DNA of 64,000 nucleotides from Sphingobacteriaceae bacterium (GCA_947463785.1 CANHRG010000004.1:62001-126000); one strand, 5' to 3'; shown: positions 37,609-44,715, numbered from the stretch's first letter. A program made the numbers and translations. Notes: a model not told the origin generated them from the letters alone.

Positions 37609-38139
37609 CTATAAAAGGACTAACAATACCCATGCTGCCCAACCAAGTCCTGTTTGGCCAACCAATTGACCTTTAGCTTTCTTTTTGTAGCAGCTCAGGT
37701 ATTCTGGATCATTAAACAATTCCTTGTTTTTACTCATCATATACGTTCTAGCGCCTTTATCAGGAGTAGGATTTGCAACTAATGCTGTACCTACCAATGC
37801 GAAAGGTCCAAACAATGCACCTAAAGCAATTGCTCCACCTTTTCTACCATGGTAAGCCTCTGCATCTAGAGTACCAGCTGTACATTTACTTTGTTCTGCA
37901 GCTAATGCATTCTTGTAGGTAGTGAACACTTTGCTATTGGTGTCTTCAAATTGGATGGATGAGATGTCTGAAGCTGGGATTTCAAACTTTTGTCCATCTG
38001 CTTTGAACTCAACTGAGCCATTTTTGATTTTGGTTACTTTACCCTCAAAGGTTTTCTGACTGTTAAGAGTCAAGATGTCTCCCGCTTGAGTGATGATCGC
38101 CATTGCTAATGCAATAAAGGTTAACGTAATTTTTTTCAT
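37609..38139 (-). CDS. Exported glycine-rich protein, unknown
   Basis: 176 aa. Signal peptide MKKITLTFIALAMAIITQAG, then a small beta domain (LTLNSQKTFEGKVTKIKNGS, EIPASDISSIQF) that looks like a short SH3/Sm-like barrel, a Gly/Ala-rich hydrophobic segment (GGAIALGALFGPFALVGTAL) and a second hydrophobic C-terminus. It contains two Cys. It probably sits in the envelope. No function is known to me. Confidence 0.6.
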   Translation of the reverse strand: MKKITLTFIALAMAIITQAGDILTLNSQKTFEGKVTKIKNGSVEFKADGQKFEIPASDISSIQFEDTNSKVFTTYKNALAAEQSKCTAGTLDAEAYHGRKGGAIALGALFGPFALVGTALVANPTPDKGARTYMMSKNKELFNDPEYLSCYKKKAKGQLVGQTGLGWAAWVLLVLL

Positions 38140-38223
38140 TGTTGTGTTTTATAATTTGGTTTGCCTTACTCTTAAGGATTTTCAGTTACTCCCCAGTTTA
38201 AATGGTTTGCTGGACTCCATATT

Positions 38224-38448
38224 TTATAAATCATGAAAGATGTCTTTCATAGGTATTTGTAAGGTTCTTGAGATTCTGTATACCTGGTAGATAGTGGTAT
38301 TAATCACACCATGCTCAATTCTTCTGATCTGAGAGTATTCCATCCCAGATTCAAGCGCAAGTTTTTCCATGCTGAAGTTTCGCTCGATACGATGCTTTCT
38401 AATATTACCACCCAGTTTCAGAACTATTTCTTTCTTTTCCTGGTGCAT
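38224..38448 (-). CDS. Xre-family helix-turn-helix regulator
   Basis: 74 aa, a single HTH_3 domain: GGNIRKHRIERNFSMEKLAL, SGMEYSQIRRIEHGVINTTI, then ISRTLQIPMKDIFHDL. Such short cI/Xre proteins control mobile-element genes. The likely target is nearby, perhaps the 81-aa gene or the NYN gene, which is inference. Confidence 0.85.
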   Translation of the reverse strand: MHQEKKEIVLKLGGNIRKHRIERNFSMEKLALESGMEYSQIRRIEHGVINTTIYQVYRISRTLQIPMKDIFHDL

Positions 38449-38501
38449 TGTAACAAAGCTAATAGAGTGAAATATGGATTATTAGGGCAAAAATGCCCCA
38501 T

Positions 38502-38747
38502 TTAATAGTAGGTGATGAGTTGAAAATGGTGGTAGGGAATCCATTCATTGAGCACGCGATATAAGAGCTTTTCTGAGGGATGTTCATTTATGTATGTGAC
38601 ATACACTGTATGCTGATGATGTATCCTATGTATGGGCTTGATACATTCCACTCTAAAGGGCGTATTAAGTCTTCTGAGCCTTCCTTTAGCATTGATTAGC
38701 ATTAAGGATTGTGAGTTATGATCTTTGATATGAGGTAATTTGTCCAT
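38502..38747 (-). CDS. Hypothetical 81-aa protein
   Basis: 81 aa, rich in His, Arg and Tyr (IHRIHHQHTVYVTYINEHPS, WIPYHHFQLITYY). The repeated hydrophobic/aromatic beta pattern suggests a small folded domain. It is divergent from the NYN gene with a shared 116-bp region. No family recognised. Confidence 0.45.
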   Translation of the reverse strand: MDKLPHIKDHNSQSLMLINAKGRLRRLNTPFRVECIKPIHRIHHQHTVYVTYINEHPSEKLLYRVLNEWIPYHHFQLITYY

Positions 38748-38755
38748 AAGTTTTT

Positions 38756-38787
38756 TTTGTTTTTGAGAATTCTTTATATTATTTTTG
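38756..38787 (+). promoter_or_regulatory. Promoter of the NYN nuclease gene
   Basis: TTTG at 38756-38759, 20 bp, TATTTTTG at 38780-38787. Matches the Bacteroidota -33/-7 consensus well. The transcript would start near 38793-38796. Confidence 0.65.
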
Positions 38788-38794
38788 TGGTGTC

Positions 38795-38859
38795 AACTGA
38801 CAACGCCCCCCAAAACGTTATATCGTTTTGGCCAAGCCTCTAACGAGGCTTTTTTTTTT
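38795..38859 (+). ncRNA. Leader RNA or short sRNA ending in a terminator before the NYN gene
   Basis: A predicted transcript of about 65 nt contains hairpin 1 (CCAAAACG/CGTTTTGG, 38810-38831) and hairpin 2, a terminator (AGCCTC/GAGGCT, 38835-38850) with a T run to 38859. The NYN ATG is only 4 nt further on. It could be an attenuator or an independent sRNA. Confidence 0.5.
38835..38859 (+). terminator. Terminator inside the NYN leader
   Basis: 6-bp GC-rich stem with TAAC loop and a T run, directly upstream of the start codon at 38864. Confidence 0.7.
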
Positions 38860-38863
38860 GCCC

Positions 38864-39520
38864 ATGAAAAAGGTTATTTTTTATGTAGATGGTTTCAATT
38901 TCTATTATGGATTGAAAGAAATGATTGAGCATTCCCCAAATTGGAGAAAGTTCTACTGGATAGATTTTGTTAAATTGTTTAAGTCCTTCTTAAAAGAAGA
39001 TGAGGAATTGGTCGTAGTGAATTATTTTACTTCAAGACCCAAAAATGCTCACAAACAAAAGCGTCAAGAGGTATTAATGCAATGCAATAAAGCACTTAAT
39101 TACAATACCTTTAGTTTAATTTATGGTAATTACCAAGAAAAGACAATGACGTGCAAGGCGAAGGATGGATGTAATAAAAAGTTTATTCATCTGGAAGAAA
39201 AACAGACTGATGTCAATATTGCGATACAAATAGTGGAGGATTGTTATAAGAGTAAATGCGATAAAGTTGTACTAGTTTCAGGTGACTCAGATTTCATTCC
39301 ACCTCTAAAATTAATAAAGAATATTTTTCCGAAAATCGATCAGATGGTTCTATTCCCGCCGCATAAATACTCCAGTTCAATTGGCAACTTGGGGATACCA
39401 ACTATTGGATTAGAGAGCTATAAACCTAGATTTAACAAGGCGATCTTAGATGAAATAGTCCAGATTGAAAATCTAGGCAAAGCAACAAAAACTTTTATTA
39501 AGCCTGATTACTGGAAATAA
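38864..39520 (+). CDS. NYN-domain (LabA/DUF88-like) predicted ribonuclease
   Basis: 218 aa from ATG 38864 (MKKVIFYVDGFNFYYGLKE). The PIN-like NYN fold has acidic active-site residues in VDGFNFYYG, EKQTDVNIAIQI and VLVSGDSDFIPPLK. A Cys pair in CKAKDGCNKKF may bind metal. NYN proteins cleave RNA or tRNA, and some act in phage defence or as toxins. Expression appears gated by a terminator in the leader. The in-frame Met at 38828 lies inside the hairpins and is not the start. Confidence 0.82.
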   Translation: MKKVIFYVDGFNFYYGLKEMIEHSPNWRKFYWIDFVKLFKSFLKEDEELVVVNYFTSRPKNAHKQKRQEVLMQCNKALNYNTFSLIYGNYQEKTMTCKAKDGCNKKFIHLEEKQTDVNIAIQIVEDCYKSKCDKVVLVSGDSDFIPPLKLIKNIFPKIDQMVLFPPHKYSSSIGNLGIPTIGLESYKPRFNKAILDEIVQIENLGKATKTFIKPDYWK

Positions 39521-39524
39521 TTTT

Positions 39525-39551
39525 AGAATGGGCTAATTTTTAGCCCATTCT
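39525..39551. terminator. Bidirectional terminator between NYN and 115-aa genes
   Basis: Perfect 12-bp stem AGAATGGGCTAA / TTAGCCCATTCT with a short T loop, overlapping the stop of the minus-strand gene by one base. Confidence 0.75.
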
Positions 39552-39898
39552 TATGTTAGATCCATTTCCATCACCCTGGTTTGACCAATGGTGGTGGTAG
39601 CTCCTTCAGGCTGGAAAGCGTAGGAGTGATTTAGAAGCATAATCTCACCAGTACGTTGGTTCTTGTACTCATATGAGTCTACTTCCTCTTTAACAATGTT
39701 TCCTGGTAAGGATTGTCCTACCATGGTTTTTGCAATCTCTTCAGAGAAGGTGCTGGGGATAGTGCACTTCCTGACCGTTGCATAATGTTTACCTGTGTTA
39801 CTGGATTGGATGATTTCCAAGCCACCTGTTAATTCTAGCACCACAAAGGTGCTTCCATCTTTACGCATGCGTAATGCGTAGCTACTTACTGTAACCAT
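39551..39898 (-). CDS. Hypothetical 115-aa protein, mobile-element associated
   Basis: 115 aa, all-beta pattern without signal or membrane segments (STFVVLELTGGLEIIQSSNT, KHYATVRKCTIPSTF). It has the feel of an OB-fold single-strand nucleic acid binding protein, but no decisive motif is visible. It is next to the structured region and RepL-like gene, which fits a DNA-handling role (inference). Confidence 0.55.
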   Translation of the reverse strand: MVTVSSYALRMRKDGSTFVVLELTGGLEIIQSSNTGKHYATVRKCTIPSTFSEEIAKTMVGQSLPGNIVKEEVDSYEYKNQRTGEIMLLNHSYAFQPEGATTTIGQTRVMEMDLT

Positions 39899-40089
39899 TT
39901 TGATTAGTTTTTTAAATGAAATAATGATTTTAATTAGTGAACCATGGGGGATTGAGCCATGATACGAATTGTAGGTGGGGTTGTTGATTGGGAGTAGTCT
40001 TCAGCCTTACGCATATTGAGGATTTCTGCTATAAGGAGCTGCTGAGACTAGGTGTTTATGCTATATTAGATATATCAGTTGGTGGAATT

Positions 40090-40171
40090 GATGTAAGGGA
40101 TTAAAGTTGTGCATATCGACATACTGTGTTCACAACTGCTCCTTCATCTGTAATAGATATTCCCTTACATC
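40090..40171. repeat. Cloverleaf-capable inverted repeat
   Basis: The outer stem GATGTAAGGGA (40090-40100) pairs perfectly with TCCCTTACATC (40161-40171). Inside are AGTTGTG/CACAACT (40105-40111, 40131-40137) and ATCT/AGAT (40146-40158). Together they form a three-way junction in single-stranded DNA or RNA. No open frame crosses it. Confidence 0.65.
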
Positions 40172-40225
40172 CAAGAAGAGCTAGGTTCTACATTTACTAA
40201 AAGGGATTTTATTAATAAAATAACT

Positions 40226-40274
40226 AGTCAAATAAATTATTTGTTTGTAAAAATCATTTATTTGACTATATTTG
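40226..40274 (+). promoter_or_regulatory. Promoter of the RepL-like gene embedded in a 12-bp inverted repeat
   Basis: AGTCAAATAAAT (40226-40237) and ATTTATTTGACT (40256-40267) are perfect arms. The -33 TTTG (40244-40247) lies in the spacer, and the -7 box TATATTTG (40267-40274) begins at the right arm, 19 bp later. This geometry suits repression by a dimer. CAAATAAAT recurs at 40333-40341. Confidence 0.65.
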
Positions 40275-40358
40275 AACTGTTTTTGGATAATATCTTAAAA
40301 TTTGTAATTAACTTTTATGTTAATAAAATGTACAAATAAATAACTTAAATGTTCATTA

Positions 40359-40877
40359 ATGAAGAAAGTTGTAAAAGATGTAATTATTGATACAACCAAG
40401 ATTGGATTGGTTGATAAAGAAACTGGAGAACTACTACCTGATGATGCTTTTGGAAAGTTGATAAGCCGAAGCGAGAAAAATGAAGTCTCTATAAACTATA
40501 AGGAATATGTCTACCTGGATACTGCTAGATTGAACTATCTTGTGTTAACTGGCATTAAAACCCCTTATTTGGGGCTCTTTTTAAAGCTTGTACCTTTTTC
40601 AGAGATGGTAACGAACAAGCTTATCCAGGAGAATGGTAAACCTCATACATCAGGTACTTTAGCTAAGGCCTTGGGGTTAGAGCCACAAAGTTCTATAAGG
40701 AGTCTAAAGAGGCTGATCAAATTAAATCTCGTTGCATTGCATCAGCCAGCTAAAAGAGGTGAGAAAAAATTCTATTGCTTAAATCCGTTCTTAGTTAGGC
40801 GAGGCAAAACTTCTTCAAAGTTACTACTTGAGTTGTTTAATGATCCACTTCCTAAAGCCACCGATGCTTGGAAATAA
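40359..40877 (+). CDS. Winged-helix RepL-like protein (candidate replication initiator or autoregulator)
   Basis: 172 aa. There is an N-terminal beta region (GLVDKETGELLPDDAFGKLI), a middle helical part, and a winged-helix motif at about 105-150 (TSGTLAKALGLEPQSSIRSL, KRLIKLNLVALHQPAKRGEK, KFYCLNPFLVRRGK). The wing ending in YCLNPxLVxRG resembles RepL/plasmid initiator and MarR-like proteins. Iterons and an inverted repeat surround its promoter, so it may bind its own upstream DNA. It could instead be a plain transcription factor. Confidence 0.6.
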   Translation: MKKVVKDVIIDTTKIGLVDKETGELLPDDAFGKLISRSEKNEVSINYKEYVYLDTARLNYLVLTGIKTPYLGLFLKLVPFSEMVTNKLIQENGKPHTSGTLAKALGLEPQSSIRSLKRLIKLNLVALHQPAKRGEKKFYCLNPFLVRRGKTSSKLLLELFNDPLPKATDAWK

Positions 40878-40892
40878 TGACACCTGTAGAGT

Positions 40893-41053
40893 TTATCCAA
40901 TTTTGAGTAAATCATCCCAGTCTGTCGTATAATTAGGACTTACATTCTTACGTTTCATTGCCTCTCTTTTCGCAAACCCGTCTTAGGCTATCATAGTGTC
41001 TCAGGACCATAGTAATTTTTGAGCTTTAATAATCCCTTCAACAGACTATTCAG
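40893..41053 (-). pseudogene. Remnant of a second umuC (3' end)
   Basis: On the minus strand, 40893-40958 translates to AMKRKNVSPNYTTDWDDLLK followed by IG and a stop, nearly identical to the end of the island UmuC (AMKRENVSPSYTTDWEDVLK). Further upstream, DGFAKRE and NSLLKGLLKLKNYYG match SEGFKKRW and NSLSKLMDQLNRYYG, but an in-frame TAA and a frameshift separate them. Homology stops near 41053. It is a decayed copy from another umuC, not a duplication of the present one, because the DNA has diverged. Confidence 0.85.
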
Positions 41054-41086
41054 CACACCGCCACTAACCAATATTGAGTATAGTAG

Positions 41087-41257
41087 TTAATCAAACCAAA
41101 TCAGAAAGACTGTAAGCAGTGTGTGTAATCCTAACAAGAAGATTTCTCCCTTAATCCTGCCTATATTTTTCACCTTCAACGCGGTGTATAGGTAAACTAT
41201 TCGTGTATAGTAGCCATAGAATATTAGCGGTGATAGCAATAGTAATGTTTTACTCAT
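41087..41257 (-). CDS. Small membrane protein, 56 aa
   Basis: ATG at 41257. The product begins MSKTLLLLSPLIFYGYYTRI and ends in a second hydrophobic helix (FLLGLHTLLTVFLIWFD), with a basic loop (KVKNIGRIKGE) between. Two membrane segments. It starts 35 bp after the stop of the 75-aa gene on the same strand, so it is probably the last gene of the PadR-headed operon. It is followed immediately by the umuC remnant. Confidence 0.6.
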   Translation of the reverse strand: MSKTLLLLSPLIFYGYYTRIVYLYTALKVKNIGRIKGEIFLLGLHTLLTVFLIWFD

Positions 41258-41292
41258 GAGTACGATTGTAATTAAACTTTTTGGAAGAGATG

Positions 41293-41520
41293 TTAGGAGT
41301 CTTTCTTCAAATCTTTCAAGTCTTTAGACATCAGTTTATAACTCCGGATGATGAAGTAGAAACTAAGTAGTATGGCTGGTATGAGTAACATGTAGAAAAG
41401 CAGATCAGGTATCCTAGATTCGAACATGTACAGAATTGGAACAACCACAAAGGCGATACCTACACGGTTAAAGTTCATGAAAATGAATTCCAGAACGGGT
41501 AGTGGCGATTTATCTTTCAT
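41293..41520 (-). CDS. Small membrane protein, 75 aa
   Basis: 75 aa with two membrane segments (VGIAFVVVPILYMFESR, LLFYMLLIPAILLSFYFII) and a Lys/Asp-rich tail (SKDLKDLKKDS). No family recognised. It lies 17 bp after the 137-aa gene in the PadR operon. Confidence 0.6.
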   Translation of the reverse strand: MKDKSPLPVLEFIFMNFNRVGIAFVVVPILYMFESRIPDLLFYMLLIPAILLSFYFIIRSYKLMSKDLKDLKKDS

Positions 41521-41537
41521 AGTTCAAAATCCAATTG

Positions 41538-41951
41538 TTAATCATTTTGATAATAAAACCTATTCCATAAGATACTTGAATAACCCAAAAAAGCGATCCA
41601 GAAAATAACAGTAAAAGCAATACTAACCAAGGAATACCATGGGGCAAATGGAGCACAAATTTTGAAATTTGTATAATTTAAGACCGAATTGGATAATAGT
41701 ATCCATGATGACAGTAAAAAAAGTACTCGCTCGTATGAATGCCCTTTGGGGAATCTGATCGCCGTTAATACCAGAGCTAGAACTGCAAATAACTGAAGCC
41801 ATGCATTGATTAGCTGAACGGTATTTTCAATTCGAAATAATCCTTCACCTATTTTCATGAACTGAAATTGCAAAGTCAGCTCTGAGGTCTTACACCCTAA
41901 AAGAAACAGGTAGCTAATTCCAGCGAGGAGTTTTACCGTGGATAATTTCAT
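41538..41951 (-). CDS. Membrane protein, 137 aa, unknown
   Basis: 137 aa with about four hydrophobic segments: an N-terminal one with a lipobox-like FLLGC (MKLSTVKLLAGISYLFLLGC), then LINAWLQLFAVLALVLTAI, VLFLLSSWILLSN and LVSIAFTVIFWIAFLGY. The lipobox followed by more membrane helices makes true lipidation unlikely. It starts 9 bp after the preceding gene. Part of the PadR operon. Confidence 0.62.
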   Translation of the reverse strand: MKLSTVKLLAGISYLFLLGCKTSELTLQFQFMKIGEGLFRIENTVQLINAWLQLFAVLALVLTAIRFPKGHSYERVLFLLSSWILLSNSVLNYTNFKICAPFAPWYSLVSIAFTVIFWIAFLGYSSILWNRFYYQND

Positions 41952-41960
41952 ATGCGTTTA

Positions 41961-42458
41961 CTATTTGACTAATAAATAAAAAGCAAGCATGAGTCCAGCC
42001 ATAAATATCATTCGAAATGCGATACCTTTCAAATCTTTTTCGAATAGGTGAGTACCTTGCTTCTGATCTCGAAGTTTTTTTTGAATCAGTCGCTGAATGG
42101 TTAAATACATTAAAATTCCTGCGCTAACTAGATAAACCATCACTTTCTGATCACGACTGACAACAAATGATGCGGCTAAAGAGAAATAGATTACTAATGA
42201 TTCTGTAGTTAATGAACGAGAATTTGATGGAACAGAGAATAGCTTTTTAAATTCACCATAAATCGCTGGTCTGAATAAAAGTATCACTTCCTTAACAAAA
42301 CTCCAGTTGGCTTTATGCATACCTTTCTCTTTTACTTGTTGCTGGTACTGTTCCAGGAGGTCTCCTTCAATTTCCTCCAATAGTTCTGGCTTACAAAACC
42401 ACCTGAAGAAGTTCAGGAAGAGTTTCGGGGGTTGGTTAGGTGTAGTTTTAGTACTCAT
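41961..42458 (-). CDS. Stand-alone permease-prefix-domain membrane protein
   Basis: 165 aa from ATG 42458 (MSTKTTPNQPPKLFLNFFRW), which overlaps the padR stop as ATGA. The N-terminal 70 residues (FFRWFCKPELLEEIEGDLLE, QYQQQVKEKGMHKANW) match the cytoplasmic prefix that precedes FtsX/MacB-type ABC permeases next to PadR genes in Bacteroidota. Here it is followed by three or so membrane helices and no permease. It is either a degraded permease or a minimal module. The frame is intact. Confidence 0.72.
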   Translation of the reverse strand: MSTKTTPNQPPKLFLNFFRWFCKPELLEEIEGDLLEQYQQQVKEKGMHKANWSFVKEVILLFRPAIYGEFKKLFSVPSNSRSLTTESLVIYFSLAASFVVSRDQKVMVYLVSAGILMYLTIQRLIQKKLRDQKQGTHLFEKDLKGIAFRMIFMAGLMLAFYLLVK

Positions 42459-42787
42459 GAAAATTGAATGGAATAGGCTGGGATGGCTTCCCATAAGCCC
42501 ATGCGTTGCTCCTTGGTTTCCTTCAAAATAGAACGCCCCTCACCAGTGATGGTATAGTAGCGTTTGCGTTTACCTCCACGTATCTTGGTGGCTTCACCAA
42601 ATTCGGATTTCAGAAATTTCTTCTCTTCCAATCGTTTCAAGACTGTTTGAATCGCTCCTAAACTAACCTTACGTTTAATACGGTTGTCAATCTCTTCGAT
42701 GATACTAAGTCCGTAAGCATTACCATCGAGTATACTTACCGTTAGAAGTACAATTTCTTCGAATTCTGCGAGGTGATATTGGCTCAT
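42455..42787 (-). CDS. PadR-family transcriptional regulator
   Basis: 110 aa from the Met at 42787 (MSQYHLAEFEEIVLLTVSIL), with a longer in-frame start at 42856. Winged-helix PadR domain: LDGNAYGLSIIEEIDNRIKR, SLGAIQTVLKRLEEKKFLKS and RKRYYTITGEGRSIL. It heads an operon of four small membrane protein genes and probably represses it. An AT-rich dyad ACAATATTTGT lies at 42828-42838 in the divergent region and is a possible operator, low confidence. Confidence 0.87.
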   Translation of the reverse strand: MSQYHLAEFEEIVLLTVSILDGNAYGLSIIEEIDNRIKRKVSLGAIQTVLKRLEEKKFLKSEFGEATKIRGGKRKRYYTITGEGRSILKETKEQRMGLWEAIPAYSIQFS

Positions 42788-42879
42788 ACAATTATATTTA
42801 TCACAAATGTAGTTTTTATTTTGATATTTACAATATTTGTAGTTAAAATTGTTCATTGATTTTTAAACTTTACAAAAAC

Positions 42880-43215
42880 ATGGATTTCTTAACTAAACCT
42901 TCTAAATCTATTGAAGAAAAATTGGACACCCTAAATGAGGTTTCCAGCATACTCACCATTCTGGGTTATATTTTTACCGGATTAGCCTATCGGTTTGAAT
43001 TGAATAAGGAATGGTACCTCCTGATTGCTCCTTTATTGTTTACCACCATTGGCTTACAAGTATCTACTTGGAAATTGGTACAGCAGCACAAAGGCGAACT
43101 CAGCAAATCGCCCAAAAGTTATTATTGGAAATTGGCTGAGCGTTCGCTGTCAAATTTAATCTTACTCTTGTTTGCGCTGGTGGATCTGGATATCATCGGA
43201 CTAATCCGAAAATAA
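42880..43215 (+). CDS. Small membrane protein, 111 aa, unknown
   Basis: 111 aa from ATG 42880 (MDFLTKPSKSIEEKLDTLNE). Two to three hydrophobic segments (SILTILGYIFTGLAYRF, WYLLIAPLLFTTIGLQV, LSNLILLLFALVDLDIIGLI). Divergent from padR, so it may be controlled by the same operator. A terminator hairpin follows at 43289. No family recognised. Confidence 0.58.
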   Translation: MDFLTKPSKSIEEKLDTLNEVSSILTILGYIFTGLAYRFELNKEWYLLIAPLLFTTIGLQVSTWKLVQQHKGELSKSPKSYYWKLAERSLSNLILLLFALVDLDIIGLIRK

Positions 43216-43288
43216 ACAGAAAGATTAGTTTAGTAATTACTGATGCAACTCTAAGTGCACGAACAACAACTCAAAAAAACACACAAAA

Positions 43289-43326
43289 GCAAAATACCCT
43301 CTCAGGATTTCCTAAGAGGCTTTTGC
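43289..43326 (+). terminator. Terminator after the 111-aa gene, first copy of a repeated hairpin
   Basis: Long hairpin with outer GCAAAA/TTTTGC and inner CCTCT/AGAGG. Bases 43296-43319 are identical to 44690-44713. Confidence 0.7.
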
Positions 43327-43410
43327 TGATCACTAATTTTTATTTATTAAATTAGATTGATAACTATGAGTTATAGTTTTCATTAATTGACTAAACCCAG
43401 AACATTCAAA

Positions 43411-44643
43411 ATGACTAAACTGTTCAAAGCAGCTCTTGTAATATTCACGCTTGCTTTAGGAAATTTAAAGGCTCAAGAGAGCATCAACTTTAAAAAGACT
43501 AACTATGATGAATTCATCAAAGAAGCCAAACAGATTAGAAAACCGGTATTAATCTACTTTACCGGTAGAGGATGTGCACTATGTGCCAATATGGAACGAC
43601 AAGTTTTTCCAAAGCCAGAGGTTTACCAGTTATATAATACCTCCTTCATCAATATAGAATCGTATCTCGATCTTAGGAAGGCTGACCCTGAAACTTTGAA
43701 ACTGAGAAGGAAGTATGGAATTGAAGCTCAACCCACCTTTGTTTTTATTGACTCAACTGGCGCCGTTATTCATAAATCAGGGTTTCAGGAAACTGATGGC
43801 TTTATTAAAGTTGGCAAACAGGCTTTAGGAAATGATAACTACAGGGGATGGCTCCAACAGTTTTCGGAGGGTAAATATGATGTAGAAACGGTGCAGAAGT
43901 TTTTGGAAGTAGAAACTAAACCCGTGGTCTATGCTGAAGTTGATTATAAATGTAAAGCCCAAGAGGTATTGGACGCTTACTTCAATAGTATTCCGGAAGG
44001 GACTTATACCACAGAAACAAACTGGAGGATAATTGAAACCTATGTAGCCAATCCATATTCAAAGGTTTTCCAGTATTTCCTAAAAAATCAGCACTTATTT
44101 GAACAATTGTATGGAATCGAGGCGGTGAATAAGAAAATTTATAGTGTATACGACTGGGCCTGGGCTGGGAATATGGGTTCTTCAACCTATAAGAATGCAG
44201 AGAAAATGATAAAAGAGTCGGAACATCCAATGGCCAAATTGTTAATTAAATTCAGACAAATGGGTGAGGAGGGTTATCGAATTATCAAAAACCAGTCGGA
44301 TTGGAAAGCTTTTGTAGCCAAGTACAATACAGATATCCTTAATCACAATTACATAGTAAACCCTAACACAGTCTATGAGATTTTAGATGATTTGAATAGC
44401 CGTTCTGTAAAGGATGTCAAATCCCTGACATCAGTTAATAAATGGATGGGAGCAGTATTAAAGATCAAAGACAATGAGGATGTGTATTACTACTCCTGCT
44501 ACGCGAAGTCCTTCTATCTATTAGGTAATAAAAAGGCCGCCATCAATGCACAAAACAAAGTGATTGAGATTGCTAGGAGTACTAATTTAGATCAAAGTAC
44601 AATTGAGGAGTATCGAAAGGTTTTGGCGGGATACAAAAAGTAA
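43411..44643 (+). CDS. Exported thioredoxin-fold protein
   Basis: 410 aa from ATG 43411. Signal peptide MTKLFKAALVIFTLALGNLKAQ. Thioredoxin-like domain at about 30-140: KPVLIYFTGRGCALCANME with a CxxC redox pair, and YGIEAQPTFVFIDSTG with the cis-Pro. The remaining 260 residues are helical with TPR-like spacing near the C-terminus (YYSCYAKSFYLLGNKKAAIN). It is probably a periplasmic reductase or disulfide carrier. It lies between two copies of the same terminator, like a discrete cassette. Confidence 0.78.
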   Translation: MTKLFKAALVIFTLALGNLKAQESINFKKTNYDEFIKEAKQIRKPVLIYFTGRGCALCANMERQVFPKPEVYQLYNTSFINIESYLDLRKADPETLKLRRKYGIEAQPTFVFIDSTGAVIHKSGFQETDGFIKVGKQALGNDNYRGWLQQFSEGKYDVETVQKFLEVETKPVVYAEVDYKCKAQEVLDAYFNSIPEGTYTTETNWRIIETYVANPYSKVFQYFLKNQHLFEQLYGIEAVNKKIYSVYDWAWAGNMGSSTYKNAEKMIKESEHPMAKLLIKFRQMGEEGYRIIKNQSDWKAFVAKYNTDILNHNYIVNPNTVYEILDDLNSRSVKDVKSLTSVNKWMGAVLKIKDNEDVYYYSCYAKSFYLLGNKKAAINAQNKVIEIARSTNLDQSTIEEYRKVLAGYKK

Positions 44644-44689
44644 TAAATCGACTTTTCAGCACACCATTTAGCACACCCCAGAAACAAAA

Positions 44690-44715
44690 ACCCTCTCAGG
44701 ATTTCCTAAGAGGGT
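44690..44715. terminator. Terminator, second copy of repeated hairpin
   Basis: ACCCTCT/AGAGGGT with inner AGG/CCT, then T run on + strand. It serves the thioredoxin-fold gene and possibly the convergent SDR gene. Confidence 0.78.

Larger units (their letters stand above)
39899..40358. other. 460-bp intergenic control region between the 115-aa gene and the RepL-like gene
   Basis: The longest non-coding stretch of the island. It holds a three-way-junction inverted repeat at 40090-40171, an AT-rich tract with an inverted repeat at 40226-40267 around a promoter, and three copies of a 9-bp iteron. Resembles a replication origin or master control region. Confidence 0.6.

Noticed and set aside
42828-42838. 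ACAATATTTGT as a firm PadR operator
   Set aside because: The dyad is short and AT-rich in an AT-rich region; kept only as a low-confidence remark in the padR entry.
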